Part shown: one piece after another, positions 11,030 to 23,252 of the stretch
Position numbering within the stretch: position 1 is the first letter of the stretch
How the letters are laid out: every line of letters begins with the position of its first letter
Assembly (NCBI RefSeq): GCF_035222375.1
Contig: NC_085889.1
Span: 1,860,001 to 1,924,000, forward strand
DNA length: 64,000 nucleotides
Reading direction: 5' to 3'
DNA from: Podospora pseudocomata
Lineage: Eukaryota > Ascomycota > Sordariomycetes > Sordariales > Podosporaceae
Made by a program: the position numbers and the translations under genes
Notes under the pieces: model-generated
What the model was told of the DNA's origin: nothing
Databases searched by the model: none
The model's input: the letters and a program-made list of their open reading frames with translations, nothing else

Positions 11030-13361
11030 GATGGGGATGGAGAGGGGGGGAGATGAAGGTGTAGATGTGGGAGGTTTGAAGACTGTGAAGTGTGAGAGGT
11101 TGAAGACTGTGAGAGATTGAAGACTGTGAGAGGCTTTGGAAACTGTGAGAGGGCCGAGTAAATGGCGTTGAGCCTTGGTGTTAATGGTTGATATTAGAAA
11201 AGAAAGGCAAGGTCAAGCACATGAGAGCGATGAGTTTGCCCGTACAAAGTCCAGAGTAGGCAGGTGTAAGTGATCCGACCTGTGGGCAATATCGTGACGA
11301 CATGGCATCTTATACCCCAGCACCTTCTCTTGTTGGTTTCCCCAGGATAGGCACTATCATAGGTAGGGCAAGGTAACATTGGAGTTCCCGGAACCATGGT
11401 GTGAAAATCAGATCACCTTTGTTGGCTGAAAGGGGCTAGGGCTACCTGGTTCTGGACCTGCCAAACCGAGGAGCACACGACACACACCTTTGATGACCAA
11501 AAAGCACCCCACCACAAGATCTACATCGTATCCCCATTCGTATGTTCACCGACGATGATAGGTGACGAATTACCTCCCTGTGCATAGGGTAACAGGTAAA
11601 CACCATCAATCTAGGGCGCTGCAGTCCTTCCCAGCTCCTGGAATCTCATCTGATCACTAACTGCAACGGTTCAACCGGTTATACCTTTGCTAGATCCTCC
11701 GAGACACCACGGATGACGTCCCCAGCCGTGTTCTCTCTCGCCTTGGTTGATACCTAGATCGGTGATAGCTCCGGCTGAATGAGGTGGCATATCTGGTCAG
11801 ATCCCCGTTGACCTTTTCATCAAGAAAAAGCAAGGGGTTCCGGGAAACCTGAGGGATTTCATGATCGGATTTCTGATCTGGCGTGCTATTGGAGAGTTTG
11901 GGTGACCACAGCAGCAGAATGGGAAAAGCAAACATGATTTTTTTTAGGGCCGCGCAGCAATGAGCCGCACTTTGGATGACTGTCAAGACGGAGGTTTCCG
12001 TGCGTGCTGGCTGCGGGTTGGAGGATTTAAAGAGGGTCGGTGAGCAGCTGGAGACGGCACTTCAGAGATGAAGGTTTACGGGAAGAGAGGTAGTATACGT
12101 AGGTATATATGCTTGATACTCTCTTGATGGATTGTCGCTAAGAGCATGTAGGTATACACAACTAGGTTACACTGCCCCTTTCAGACCCAGTTTGGCTGCA
12201 TCATTGTGAATGCGGGTTTCGGGACCGAAAAAGTGGTGTGACTTTGATCTGATAGGAAGGGTTTGGTGCTGTTGGACATATCCTGTGATACTTATCAGTG
12301 TAGGTATGAAATGTAGTCAGCCAACAGGGCACAAACACATTCCATTTGATGATGTATCTATCTCCTTCAACTTTCTCGAGTCTCTTATCAAGTCTGTCAT
12401 TGTCTGATGTTGAAAGCTCCCCGCCAAAGAGCCAACGTTGAGGCTTGGCATGGATATCACCTACCCACAGTACCTATTCATCCGAGCCTGAATTGATACT
12501 GATACTGGTCCAAGACATACCTGATTAAAGAAGATATCCCCAAGAAAAGACCTTGTGCTCACTGACACCAGATCATATTGTTCAACACGTGGGAGATCTG
12601 AGGGCAGCATCCGGGACATCCTGACAAAGATATGCAGGGATGGCCCTGACCAGGCGATCAGCCAAACGATCTGGGGATTCCAAAGCCTTGGCAGCACTCC
12701 TTCTGGAAGCCAATGCCGGGGCCGACGCGAATGTCAGATGAGCTTCCACGCTTCTCGACCGAGCCCCTGAATACGCGTTCATATCGGTGATACGGAGTAT
12801 TGGGCAACCAACCTGTTAGAAGGAGCGGAAGCACGGTCATCTCAACACAACTTCCAAGCTCCCGTCTTTGAGGACCAGAGACTGGCTGTCACTGTTACTA
12901 GCGCTGGCCAACGACGGAAGCTCGGTCCATCTTCCACCTCAATTACAGTGGACACCCCGCGCCTGCGCCACCAAGAAACGACGTCTGAGAAACAAGAAAG
13001 CCGCTAATAATTTTGGAGCTCCCCGTTCGTCCAAGTGCCACTCACAGTCGCGCTCCAGCTCCCCATCCTTTAGGCACAAGTTGTCATCGTAATTAGCGTC
13101 GCCTGTTCCGAGTTGGAACTGTTTATATTGTTCTCCAGGACCCTTTTCGATAATCAACTCTCGAACACTGTCCATCAAATCCCCAAAGGCCTGGAGACGT
13201 GGCTCCCCCCCCGGCAGATGAAACCGAACGAGCCCCTTGGTTACAATTCGATCGAGAAACGAGATTACAAAATCCAGGCGACTTCACTGTTTGCAAGACA
13301 CCACCAGCCCAGCCACCACCTACGGATACCTCACCCTGACTGCTATCAAGAGCCCGTTTGA
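11030..13361. other. Long intergenic region between Nudix and kinase genes
   Basis: About 2.3 kb without a supported gene, apart from the leader repeat. It holds the Nudix promoter and the probable leader of the kinase gene. Frames at 11690-11986, 12582-12782 and 13113-13361 lack domains. An unrecognised first coding exon of the kinase gene may lie in its right end. Confidence 0.4.
11071..11151. repeat. Imperfect tandem repeat in Nudix leader
   Basis: Four to five degenerate copies of a ~16-19 bp unit with core TTGAAGACTGTGAGAG lie 40-120 bp upstream of the Nudix start codon. It is a promoter- or leader-located minisatellite. Confidence 0.8.
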
Positions 13362-16300
13362 TCAATCCCTTGCGCTCCAAACTCACAATCACCAGTCAAG
13401 TGGGCGTTTGCCGACGGTACTTGGGGCGCTTGGTCGGTGGATGAGGACCAGGTCCTGTCCCGACGGCGCCGAGGGATGCAGACGGCAAAGGGAAAGGCTG
13501 AGGCGCTTGGACGGAAGGCCAAGGTGTGTTTTCCTTCTTCTCTCAAGTCTGGGTTGTTCTAGTGTGTGATCGTGATAGCTAATCATGATCTCTCTTCGCT
13601 CTGTCTAGCTCACTCAGTCATACCAAGAGCTCCTCGAGTAGGCCCGCCCACCAACGAGACCATCGCTACGATTGTATCACGCTGACCAACCTGTTCCCAC
13701 AGCGAGTTCTCCAACAAGGACTTGAAATCTGTCGGAAACTACACTCTAGGCCGGTTAATAGGAAAAGGATCCTTTGGCAAGGTTTACCTTGCTACCCACA
13801 AACTCACAAATGGCTCCAAGGTTGGTTCTGAGCCGCGCATGCCATTGGGCAAGGGCAGTCATTGATGTGTGTATTTTTTATTTCTAGGTTGTTCTCAAGT
13901 CGGCGAAGAAGGACGATGCCAACCTGGCCCGCGAGATTCACCACCACCGCCAATTTGTACACCCACACATAGCAAGATTATACGAGGTGATTGTGACCGA
14001 ATCCATGGTATGGCTGGTGCTGGAATACTGCTCGGGTGACGAACTCTACAACTATCTGATCGACCATGGCAAACTCCCCGTCGAAAAGGTGCAAAAGACG
14101 TTTACGCAGTTGGTCGGCGCCGTGTCCTATGTCCACCAACAGAACTGCGTTCATCGCGACTTGAAGCTCGAAAATATCCTTCTCGACAAGAATGAGAACG
14201 TCAAGCTGTGCGACTTTGGCTTCACCCGGGAATACGAGGGCAAGGCCAATTACCTTCAGACCTTTTGCGGCACCATATGCTATTCGGCCCCCGAAATGCT
14301 AAAGGGAGAGAAATACGCCGGCGAGAAGGTGGATGTGTGGAGCTTGGGGGTCATCTTATACGCTTTGCTCACGGGTGAGCTGCCGTTTGACGACGACAAC
14401 GACCAGGTCACGAGAACCAAGATATTGACGGAGGAACCAAACTATCCCGATTTTATACCAGCCGACGCCTTGTCACTCCTCAAGCTGCTCCTCTCAAAAC
14501 GCCCCCTGCTACGACCGACACTACCGGATATTCTGGCGCATCCTTTCCTCGCCGAGCACGCACCGCAGCAGCAAGAGATCCTCAAACTGGAACGACCGGC
14601 ACCTTTTTCGACCCCTCTTGAGAAGGAGGTACTGCACCGGATGAAGAGTGCCGGGGTGGATATCGAGGCTGTGATGGAGAGCGTCATTTCTCAGCGATGC
14701 GATGCCCTGGGGGGTTGGTGGACGTTGCTGCTCGAAAAAGAAGTACGCAAAGTGATACGCAGAGAGAGGAAACGAAGAGAGAGGGCCGAGAATAGGAATT
14801 CACGCCGCTTCTCCCAAGCTTCCAGTCGACTGAACGCTCTGGCGACGGTCGAGGAATCCCAGTTCGCGAAGCTCTCAGATACCCCCCATAGGACACGGGG
14901 CCGGAGCCAGAGGAGAAGCGCCCACTACCCTAGCTTGACGATTCCGGACTTGCCCGGGTTTGCCGACTTTTCCAAGACTGGAAACGGAAATCTTGCTCTT
15001 AGTCCTGATGGGGAGGTGCCACCTCCACCGATTGACAAGGACTCGATAAGGTCAGTCAGCTCGTCGAGGCATCGGAGGCCGATCCCACCACCAAAGGAAG
15101 GGGTTCTAAGAAGCGCACGCTCTAGGGGCAGCACCCTCCATCTAGTGACGACAACAGACGCGCTAGAGGCCACCACCACCTCGCAGGCAGGTGACCCAAA
15201 GAAGGTGAAAAAACGACCGTCACATGCCATCCTTGCGACGTGGAAGAACTGGACACATTGGCTCTTTGAACACACGGGGATGAAGAATGCCAGCAGGCGT
15301 GGAGGAAGCCAGTCGGCGCCTAACCTTCTTTCCAAGCAGACAAGCGCAAAGGATACCAAGTCAAAAGATGCCAGTCCCCGGCCCCAGACCAGCAAGTATC
15401 CGGTGAGCGGGTCTAATGCAGCTCCTGCTACCGCCAGCCTACCCAAGGGTGTGGTTGCCAATGGCTACCCACCCCGCGGCTCTTCGGCAGCTCAAGGGAC
15501 GTCGTCCAACCCAATATCGCCGACCTTGTCGACCCCATCCATGCACCATCCCCGGATGCCCAGCTCCTCTGGGTACAAACGGCAGTCCATGTCGCCTTCA
15601 CCTTTGACACCCCGCTCAACCATCCGGCGATCCTCTGGGCCCACTGGACTCCGCGGACGAAAGTCTACCTCGTCATCTGTTTCGTCAGTGCGGTCCCTGC
15701 ACCACACGCACCACCATAGCCACAGCAAGGCTAGCTCAACGTCGTCGAACGGTTCCGTCTCCACGTCGGTTTCCAAGACGCCAATGCAGAATGCTCGAAG
15801 TCCCCACCACTCTGTCAAGGTTTTACCGGCCACTCCTACCGGCAACACCTTTCCCAGCAACATCCGTCTTGTGCGGGACCGCAGCGGACCACCCCTGAGC
15901 GTCTTCAACGAAGGACTACCGACCTTCAACGGAGCCATGATTCCACAGCCCCCAGGCAGCCCGAACCCGTTTTCGGGTAACGGAGTCATGTTCGCCAAAC
16001 GCAAGCGGAACATCTTCAAGGGGCCCATGCTGAGTTTGTCAGGTTCAAGGGACACACGCAGTTCGGGGTCTGGATCAGCAAGCCACTCTAGAAGTGCGAG
16101 TGCTAGCGGTCTCGGGCGTAGGAGCGGCGAGATGGCGATTCAGGAAGTGGACGAGGACGACGAAGACGACAATCTGACCGAACGGGGAAGGGGTCCTCCG
16201 AGTGTGACAGACGAACTTGAAGAGGTGGAAGAGGTTGACTCTTTCTCGCCAATCGTCAAAGGCCCGGGCGAGATTGTGGAGGAGAAGATTTATGAGGAGG

Positions 16301-16380
16301 GAGAGGAAGAGGCAGAGTTGAAAGCTGGGTTGCCTGGCTTGCAGCCCGCGGCGACGATAACACCATCGCCCGTGTTATGA
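13362..16380 (+). CDS. KIN4: Kin4-type serine/threonine protein kinase (5' end unresolved)
   Basis: Four exons are clear: up to 13523, 13609-13637 (29 nt), 13703-13820 and 13888-16380. The kinase domain holds LIGKGSFGKVYLA, the VVLK lysine, HRDLKLENILL (near 14152), DFGFTREY, the FCGTICYSAPEM activation segment and VDVWSLGVILYALLTGELPF. These features, plus the segment RCDALGGWWTLLLEKE, resemble filamentous-fungal Kin4/Frk1-like kinases. Yeast Kin4 acts in the spindle-position checkpoint. The role here is inferred. The ~500-residue C-terminus is Ser-, Arg- and Pro-rich with an acidic end. Upstream of the kinase domain, in frame, is the block PVKWAFADGTWGAWSVDEDQ, which looks conserved and coding, but an in-frame stop at 13359 precedes it and no ATG opens it. 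Either an unseen upstream exon exists or translation starts at the ATG at 13476. Confidence 0.8.
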
Positions 16381-18536
16381 GGACGGTGTGCACAAAACAT
16401 CTATCGTTTTTCTCTCTTTGCTAATCTGCATGAGAACATGAGTGACGGGGGACCAGGCCGGGGCCTGGTATGCCCGGTACGGCCGAGAAATAAGTGAGGA
16501 GTTACAGAAGTCAGAGCTGAAGTGGGGATGTGTAATAGTTGCCGCAAGAAGTGGCGGCGTGTTCCAAGCATGGGCTGGCTGTATATCTAGCTACAGCAGT
16601 AGCACGTTATTGTTGCTTTTCCTTTGTCTTTACAGCCGGGCGTGTTTTGAACTTGTATTGTAGTTGATAGGGATACCACTTCAAAGAATTTCTTTTTGCT
16701 GTTTATGTTGTTGATTTCAAATATCATTGACTCACGTCGTCATTCACGGGTTGTATTGTTGGGGAGCAGGAACAGCTTCTGGAAACTGTGGTTTTGTCGG
16801 CAATTGCCGCCGTCTGCCTAATCTCTTGATCACTTCATACATCTTTTTCAAACCAAGCGTAGGGATCATTTTCGTTCCGGAAGGCTCGGTGATGATAGTT
16901 GCAAAAGATGTCCGAGAAGGCAGCCATTAGCGTGGGAATGTCAAGTGACATGTCAGTCAGTCTTGCAGCCGTCTGGGGATGCGATGTTCCTGCAGTTTCC
17001 CATACACCCATACACTTGGAACACTAGAAGGCAAAATATCAGCTTGGCGCTCATCGGGGGAGGACGACGGGTTGAGGCCATTGGCTCATTGGACAATGGT
17101 AAACGATTCGGGAGTCTGGGCTGAAGAGAGGGCCGAACGTCGGACTTTGTGACAGGTACCTGGTAAGGCAAGGTAAGGTACGGTGAGGGGGGGTGCTGAG
17201 TGTGATATGCTGAGCTTCACGAGGTTTGAGGTTGGCTGAGATTATTCCCATCTCTATTCTTAGCTGAATATATGTCTCCTCTTCTCCTGTCCCGGTTTTC
17301 AGCATGTGTGGTTCGAGGGTAGGTCGCTGGCTCTCTGGGCGAGTGGCACCCTCCCACATGCAACCAATTAATATCGAGCCGTGTTTTGGGGGGGGCTTGG
17401 GTTGCACACAACGTGCCGCCGACCACAGTTTCGCACACCCAGACCTTTGCTGCTGCGAACTATTGCAACTACTGCACGCCCTGCATCTGCCCCCCTCACG
17501 AGCCTAGCCTCTCTCTATTCTCCCGACCCTTACATCAGGCGGTGGAAGGAGCAGGGGAAGCAAGCCACGATTCGGTAAATGTTTCTTCCCGTGACTCCCC
17601 TTAATGTTCACAAATTAATACTCATACCGGTAGGGCAGAGAGAAGGCAGCTTCAACGCTTCCTCCCGCTTGCTTTGCCGGCCCCAGGTTTTGCCGTCCTT
17701 TGGGACTACAAAGCGAGTTCGACTGGCTGCACTGCTGACGATCTGGGTTACTCCGTAGCCATGCCCATCATATTAACCTGCCTGCACGTCGCCGCTGCCG
17801 CCACATTGAGGCAGAGAGATTCCCAGCAGCTGGGGCAGGCCTGATCTGGTTCAATGGTCGATTAGTCAGGTCGTCGTCACGCAGGCCAAGAAAGCAACGA
17901 CGAAATCCCGTGGATGATAGGCAGATAGCTGATGAGGTTTTGTGATACCGGCTCCGAAGGACGGGGGATGGGATGACAAGGACTTTAGCAGAGGGGCAGA
18001 TCATCATTGCCTTTCCTCTCCCGGACAGTTTTCTCCTTTGACCTAGATTAGGTTACTTTTTTCCTGTTTATATGCCGTGCTTGTTGTACCTTACCCTAAC
18101 CTACCTAAGCTCGGTCAAGTCTTCTTCTGGGATATGGTCCCCCTCATCACACACGGGTCCGGTTTACCCAAAACCGCCGCCGTGCTCACACACACACAAA
18201 CAAACTCGGATATGCACCTATGTATTGTCCATGGATATCTCCTCTTCCCCCCCCCCTGGCCAAGTTGAAAGGGTTCTGGATCGCCAAGATACGCCCACAC
18301 ATCCACACACTACAGTTCACCTCCAATTCCATGCCTAGCGTCAAGCGGCTCACTCGCAGCCGGAGTCACATCACGGCTCTTGTCTCCGAGGCGGCGGCCG
18401 AGTTTTGACGTTCGGTCCCGGATAGTGAGGCTATCACGGTCAAAACCATAGATTATTGTCTTTTCGGGAGTTCTGGGCGAAGCAGGCAGCTAAGGTATCA
18501 TTGCTTCCCCTTGCAAAAAAGCACTATGAGTTTTTC

Positions 18537-18557
18537 GTGGTGGTGGTGGTGGTGGTG
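18537..18557. repeat. (GTG)n microsatellite
   Basis: About seven TGG/GTG units in non-coding DNA 600 bp upstream of the laccase start. Confidence 0.8.
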
Positions 18558-18625
18558 TCGGGCTTCAACTTAACCTGTTTGGGGTGGGTTATCAGAGCGG
18601 CTTGTTTTGCCGAGGAACACTGGGA

Positions 18626-18657
18626 TGTGTGTGTGTGTGTGCGTGTGTGTGTGTGTG
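18626..18657. repeat. (GT)n microsatellite
   Basis: A GT dinucleotide tract of about 32 bp with one interruption (GC), about 500 bp upstream of the laccase start. It could form Z-DNA. Confidence 0.85.
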
Positions 18658-19149
18658 ACGAGAAAGTTGTTCACCACCACATGGTCGGACGGAGATGTTG
18701 TGCTCATTTGCCTCCCGAGACACGACCTGGTGGATGGTGGAAAAGGAATTTTCTCTCTCTTTTGGGAGGCAAGGGTCATGTCTGGGAGGGGTCACTCATT
18801 CTGCTTGGACCAGTTTCGATGGGCGGTGGGCTTTGAATGGAAAGGGGGAGGGGGTGATATTGAGGTAGGTAGCTGAGGGTTCAAGTGGCCGGAGTATAAA
18901 GATGAGTATTATCCCGATCTTCTGTTGATTGTATGTCTCACTTTGTTCCTCGAGGTTCTGTGAGTACTACCTACCCTAGGTACTGAACTCTACCACCGTC
19001 TTCTCTTCCAACGTGAGCATTGCCCAAAGTTCAGAGGTTTTTATTTTCTTGTATCCTTTGGACGGGTGCTACCAACCTGTGTTCCAATCGTCCTTGAAGT
19101 AACTGTCCGTTGAAGTCTCATCGGACAGTTTTTTTTGGGGGTGAGGATC

Positions 19150-21351
19150 ATGATGGTTACCACCAAGGTTGTCTCCAACATGCTTCTGTCCTACGCGGCT
19201 ATTTTCCTGTGGTGGTGTCTCGTCCCGGTTGGTGGTGCGGTCGCTCTGGGTTCTTCCCTCGAGCAGCCTGTTACGCCGCTGCTGAGGCCGCGATCACAGC
19301 GGCTACAGCCGAGACAGACGTGCAACACTGCGACGAACAGGCAGTGCTGGACCATGAGCCCGGCGTTCAATATCAATACTGACTGGGAGGCTTCGACGCC
19401 GGTGACGGGTGTGACAAGGACTTATACCTTTACGCTGACGGAGGTGAATAACTGGATTGGTGGAGATGGGGGGATCAAGGCGAAGGCTATGCTGGTGAAT
19501 GGTATGTTTTTCTGTTCTATCGTACATTTCAAACAAGGTTGGAACTAATATCTGTGTCTAGGTCAATTTCCTGGTGAGTACCAACTTGATGGACAAATTA
19601 AGGAACAGTGATTCTAATTGGTGTTTTTCGACAGGACCAACGATTACAGGCAGTAGGTTTGATTTTTGACGTTAAAGCACAAGATTCAAAGGCTAACAAA
19701 CTACAGATTGGGGAGACAGAATCAATGTTACCGTCGTCAACAACCTCGTCAGCAACGGGTGAGTCGCCATTTACGACTCAATTTGATGATCCCAACAGCT
19801 AACTGGTTGGGCTAGCACATCTATCCACTTCCACGGCATCCACCAAAAGAATACCAACAACAATGACGGCGTTAGTGGTGTGACCGAGTGCCCGATTGCT
19901 CCTGGGAGAAGTAAGACTTACTCCTTCATTGCGACGCAATACGGCACTGCCTGGTCAGTTCAAGCTGAGTTGAAGCAGCATGTACCAGGCGCTGATAACA
20001 AGCCAGGTATCATTCCCATTTCTCAGCACAGTATGGCAACGGTGTTCTGGGAGCCATTCGCATCAACGGCCCAGCATCAAGCAATTACGACGATGATCTT
20101 GGTCCGCTCGTGATTAGTGACTGGTATTACGGCTCGGCGTTTGCGCTGGCACACCGAGTCAACAGCCCTACGAATCCGTAGTATGATAACCCCTGATGTT
20201 GGGTTGATCTGAGATGGCTAACTACCAGTAGCATCCCCGGCTTCCCCGGATCGCCACCTCCTAGTGACAACATTCTGTTCAATGGCCTGAACAGAAGAGC
20301 CAACGGTGCTTCGGGAAGCTATCGCAGGTTCACCCTCACGGCCGGACGAAAGCACCTCCTCAGACTCATCAACGGCTCAGTCCAAGCCAGTTTCACCGTG
20401 TCCTTGGTAGGACATTCCTTCACCATCGTCGCCACCGACATGGTCCCTATCACGCCCGTCACGGTAACAAGCCTCTACATTGGCGTCGGCCAAAGATACG
20501 ACGTCATCATCAACGCCAACCAGCCCGTAGCCAACTACTGGTTCAACACCACCTTCTCCTCGGCCCCCTGCGGCGGAGCGACCAATCGCCCAGCCATGAT
20601 CTTTCAATACTCCGGCGCACCCACCGCAAACCCTACCTCCGCGGGAACAGTCCCCCCCGACTCCCGCTGCGCTGATTCTCTCAACTACACCCCCATCGTC
20701 AGCAAGTCTGTCCCCTCAGCCTCCTTCACAACAGGCAACACCCTCAACACCCGCCTCCAAATCTCCACCACCGGCGGCATCTCCCGAGTCTACTGGCCAG
20801 TAAACAACACCCCCATGAAAGTAAACTGGAACAACCCAACCCTCGAGTACGTCAAAAACTCCAACACAGGCACCATGCCCGCAAACACAAACGTCATCTC
20901 CGTCCCTACCGCAAATCAATGGACCTTTTGGCTTATTGTAAACAACTCCTCCATCCCTCACCCCGTCCACCTCCACGGACACGACATCCTCATCCTCGGC
21001 GCCAGCCCCGCCCTGGCCGCGCCGATCAACCCGACTAATCGGTTGAGGCCGTACAACCCCTCTGTTGATGGCCCGGCCTTGAAAATTGCGAACCCGACGA
21101 GAAGGGACACGACGATGCTGCCGGCGTGGGGGTGGTTGGCGCTCGCGTACCGGACGAACAATCCGGGGGCGTGGCTGATGCATTGCCATATTGCCTGGCA
21201 TGCTAGCCAGGGGTTTAGTGTGCAGTTTTTGGAGCAGCTGACTAGTATACCGACGGTGATGAATCTGAATGAGTTGACGGGGAATTGCAATAATTGGGAT
21301 GCGTTTTACCCGAGTGGGGCGCCGTTTTTGCAGGATGATTCGGGGATTTGA
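19150..21351 (+). CDS. Secreted ascomycete laccase (multicopper oxidase)
   Basis: It oxidises phenols with reduction of O2 to water, outside the cell. Seven exons: 19150-19501, 19562-19573, 19635-19652, 19707-19758, 19816-19953, 20007-20177 and 20232-21351, encoding 620 residues; two exons are only 12 and 18 nt. The N-terminus has a signal peptide followed by a propeptide ending near LQPRQ, then the mature-like start [10 protein letters not shown]. All four copper motifs are present: HFHG (149-152), WYHSHF (191-196), HPVHLHGHD (491-499) and HCHIAWH (565-571). The residue ten after the T1 cysteine (566) is Phe576, the non-coordinating type associated with higher redox potential. The C-terminus DSGI (617-620) is the ascomycete laccase plug. 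Two ATGs (19150, 19153) adjoin. Confidence 0.93.
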
Positions 21352-21587
21352 TTTCTTGGGTTTGCGGGTTTGTTTTGTTTTTTATTTTTTATTTTTTTGA
21401 TTGGGGGCGGAGGGGGGCTGTTTACTACTGGGACGTGTTTGTCGGTTTCTTGAGCACCTTGTTTTTCTTAGTTCGACCGTGTATTTGTGCTCGAGAGTGA
21501 ATAAACGCTGTATTATTGCTCCTCATTACAAACATGGTAACGAAAGGGGTATTGCAAACTCCTGTCTCTAGGTCTCATGTTTCTCCA

Positions 21588-22104
21588 TTATTTTTGCTCC
21601 TTCTTCCCAAACCCCAACCAACCCCCCGCCGCCTTCCCCCCATTCACCACCCCGCTGCCCACCGTCTTCCCTCCCTCTACAACACCACCAACAAGGGTAT
21701 TCCCCGCCCCGCTGACGGCATTGCTGTTTCCCCCGGGGACATACCCGCCCTGACCATCCTTGCCCTTTCGCTCAAGCCTGTTGACTCCCTCCCTGGAGAG
21801 TAAATCGCCGACTGGTCTGCCAAGGCCGTCCTGGCCGAGCTGGGAGGAGGCAGTGGTGTGGATGTTGTCTTGGAGGGTGTCGACTTGGGAGATGCCGGTT
21901 ACTTTTGTTTTGTCGAGGTTTTCTAGAGGGACGACTGGGTTAGTGGCTATAGTGGCTAGGAAGGGAAAGGGAAAGGGAAAGGGATATACCTTTGGTGGTG
22001 TAGCTTGCTTTGTTGTCGCGGGTAAAGTAGCGGAGGTAGAGGTCTTCGAGGTAGGGAACCCAGGTTTCATAGAGGGTGTTGTATTGGGTTTTTGTCCACT
22101 CCAT
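21588..22104 (-). CDS. Small conserved fungal protein, function unknown
   Basis: Two exons, 22104-21990 and 21934-21588, encode 153 residues. The intron has a GTATAT donor and a CTAACCCAG end and includes a hexamer repeat. The N-terminal part (MEWTKTQYNTLYETWVPYLE, then LYLRYFTRDNKASYTTK) is aromatic and amphipathic. The middle has NLDKTKVTGISQVDTLQDN and LLSREGVNR, and the C-terminus is Gly/Val-rich and ends with charged KKEQK. The pattern resembles a family of small uncharacterised fungal proteins, for which I know no function. There is no signal peptide or clear membrane helix. The start at 22104 is the only ATG in frame with exon 2. Confidence 0.7.
21960..21983. repeat. (GGGAAA)n hexamer repeat in intron
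   Basis: About four GGGAAA units sit directly behind the donor site of the small-protein gene. On the coding strand they read as CCCTTT and supply a pyrimidine-rich intron. Confidence 0.8.
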
Positions 22105-22867
22105 TTTTTTGCTTGTTTTCGATGTTCCGATTTAGGGAAGATAAGGTAGGTAGGTCAGGTGCGTGTTGTTGTTGAATTTATTTTCAGTTTGGGTTTTGAT
22201 GTTCTAGACAGGTAGGAGACGGGAGAATGGGAAACCAAAACTTGAGGATGGATAGACCGAATGACCCCTTATTATGTCTGCTTTCTCATCACCTACCCAA
22301 GCAATCTTGTTTTTGGGCACCGACTTACACGCGAAGAAACAAGTGTGGCTGCTGGGGGCAATGATGAAATGTGGCGGGTGGATGCTACGTCATGCTGGGA
22401 TGGTTTTCCCTGTTTTGGATGTTGACGGGTGGAAGTCGCCAATCAACGGCAGGGACGTTGGTGATAGGAGGTGTCACAAGCCACACCTCCTTCATGATTG
22501 GGATTATAGCATAATTTTCGTTATTGGAGGATTTCTGGGTGCTGGAGAAAATATGATGAAAAATGAAAACAGGGATATGATAGTAACACTTTCTTCTTCA
22601 AAGTTGCAGAGAAGAACAGTCACAAGTGTTATTCTACCCCGACGGGGATTGGGAGTAGGATTGACTGTGCCATTCGGGATAGCAGCCTTCCTAATCGCCC
22701 AAACTCGTAGACCATCTGCTCCATGCTTGATCTCAATTTCCGTGTCAGCACAATCCGAGTATTTCTGCCATACTCCCTACACTAGCATCACCGCAAAGCA
22801 AAAAGAAGGAAATCGGGCTTTGATATTCAGACTGACCTTCCCCAGTGCCAACAAAACAACCTTTTAC
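22105..22867. other. Intergenic, no gene supported
   Basis: It holds the leader of the small-protein gene and non-coding DNA. A plus-strand frame (22274-23008, 244 codons) crosses this stretch, but it shows no domain and overlaps the better supported minus-strand remnant. Confidence 0.45.
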
Positions 22868-23252
22868 ATAACCTGGGACGTACTCGAGCATCCCATCACA
22901 AAGGGAATAAGTTGGCCAGTAGAATCGATAGTGTTGATGCCTCGGATGTCATTCCAGCGAATTGTGTACTCGATGCTGAGGATGAGCCAAGCTATACTAC
23001 CCAGTTGAAGAAGGTTTCAAACTACCACGCATATTTTCTGATATAATAGCAGTGGTTTCTCGGCCGAGTTTTGAACTCTCACCGCTCCAACCTACCGACA
23101 TTGTCTTGGCTCTGCCGATACATTCTGTGCCTGGCTCGGGATCAAGCAGCAAGCTGAGCCATGCTTGGCGTCCATTGTAAATAGACATCGACGCGAATCC
23201 CGAGGCCGTAAAAGTCGGCGTTGCCCTCGAGGGGTTCACATATGTTGGACAT
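22868..23252 (-). pseudogene. Remnant of a fungal membrane-protein gene
   Basis: On the minus strand an ATG at 23252 opens a frame reading CEPLEGNADFYGLGIRV then DVYLQW, ending at a stop at 23142. This matches the N-terminal signature (NPDFYGLGIRLGVYFQW-like) of a large family of uncharacterised ascomycete multispanning proteins. About 140 bp later, near 23000-22868, the minus strand reads LILSIEYTIRWNDIRGIN followed by TIDSTGQLIPF, the C-terminal signature of the same family. The ~200 or more residues of membrane helices that normally lie between are absent. I read this as a host gene that lost its middle and decayed. There is no intact reading frame linking the parts. Family assignment is from memory of these motifs. 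Confidence 0.6.

Larger units (their letters stand above)
16381..19149. other. Long intergenic region upstream of laccase
   Basis: About 2.8 kb without a supported gene. It contains the kinase 3' region, a G/T-rich microsatellite pair (listed), short AGGTAAGG-like repetition near 17161-17190, and the laccase promoter. Small frames show no domain, and none can be joined by good splice signals. Confidence 0.5.

Noticed and set aside
12245-12254. GATCTGATAG near 12.25 kb as a further SreA site
   Set aside because: It differs from ATCWGATAA at the last base and is not near an iron gene.
22274-23008. Plus-strand open frame of 244 codons
   Set aside because: No recognisable domain. It overlaps the minus-strand membrane-protein remnant, whose family signatures are better evidence.
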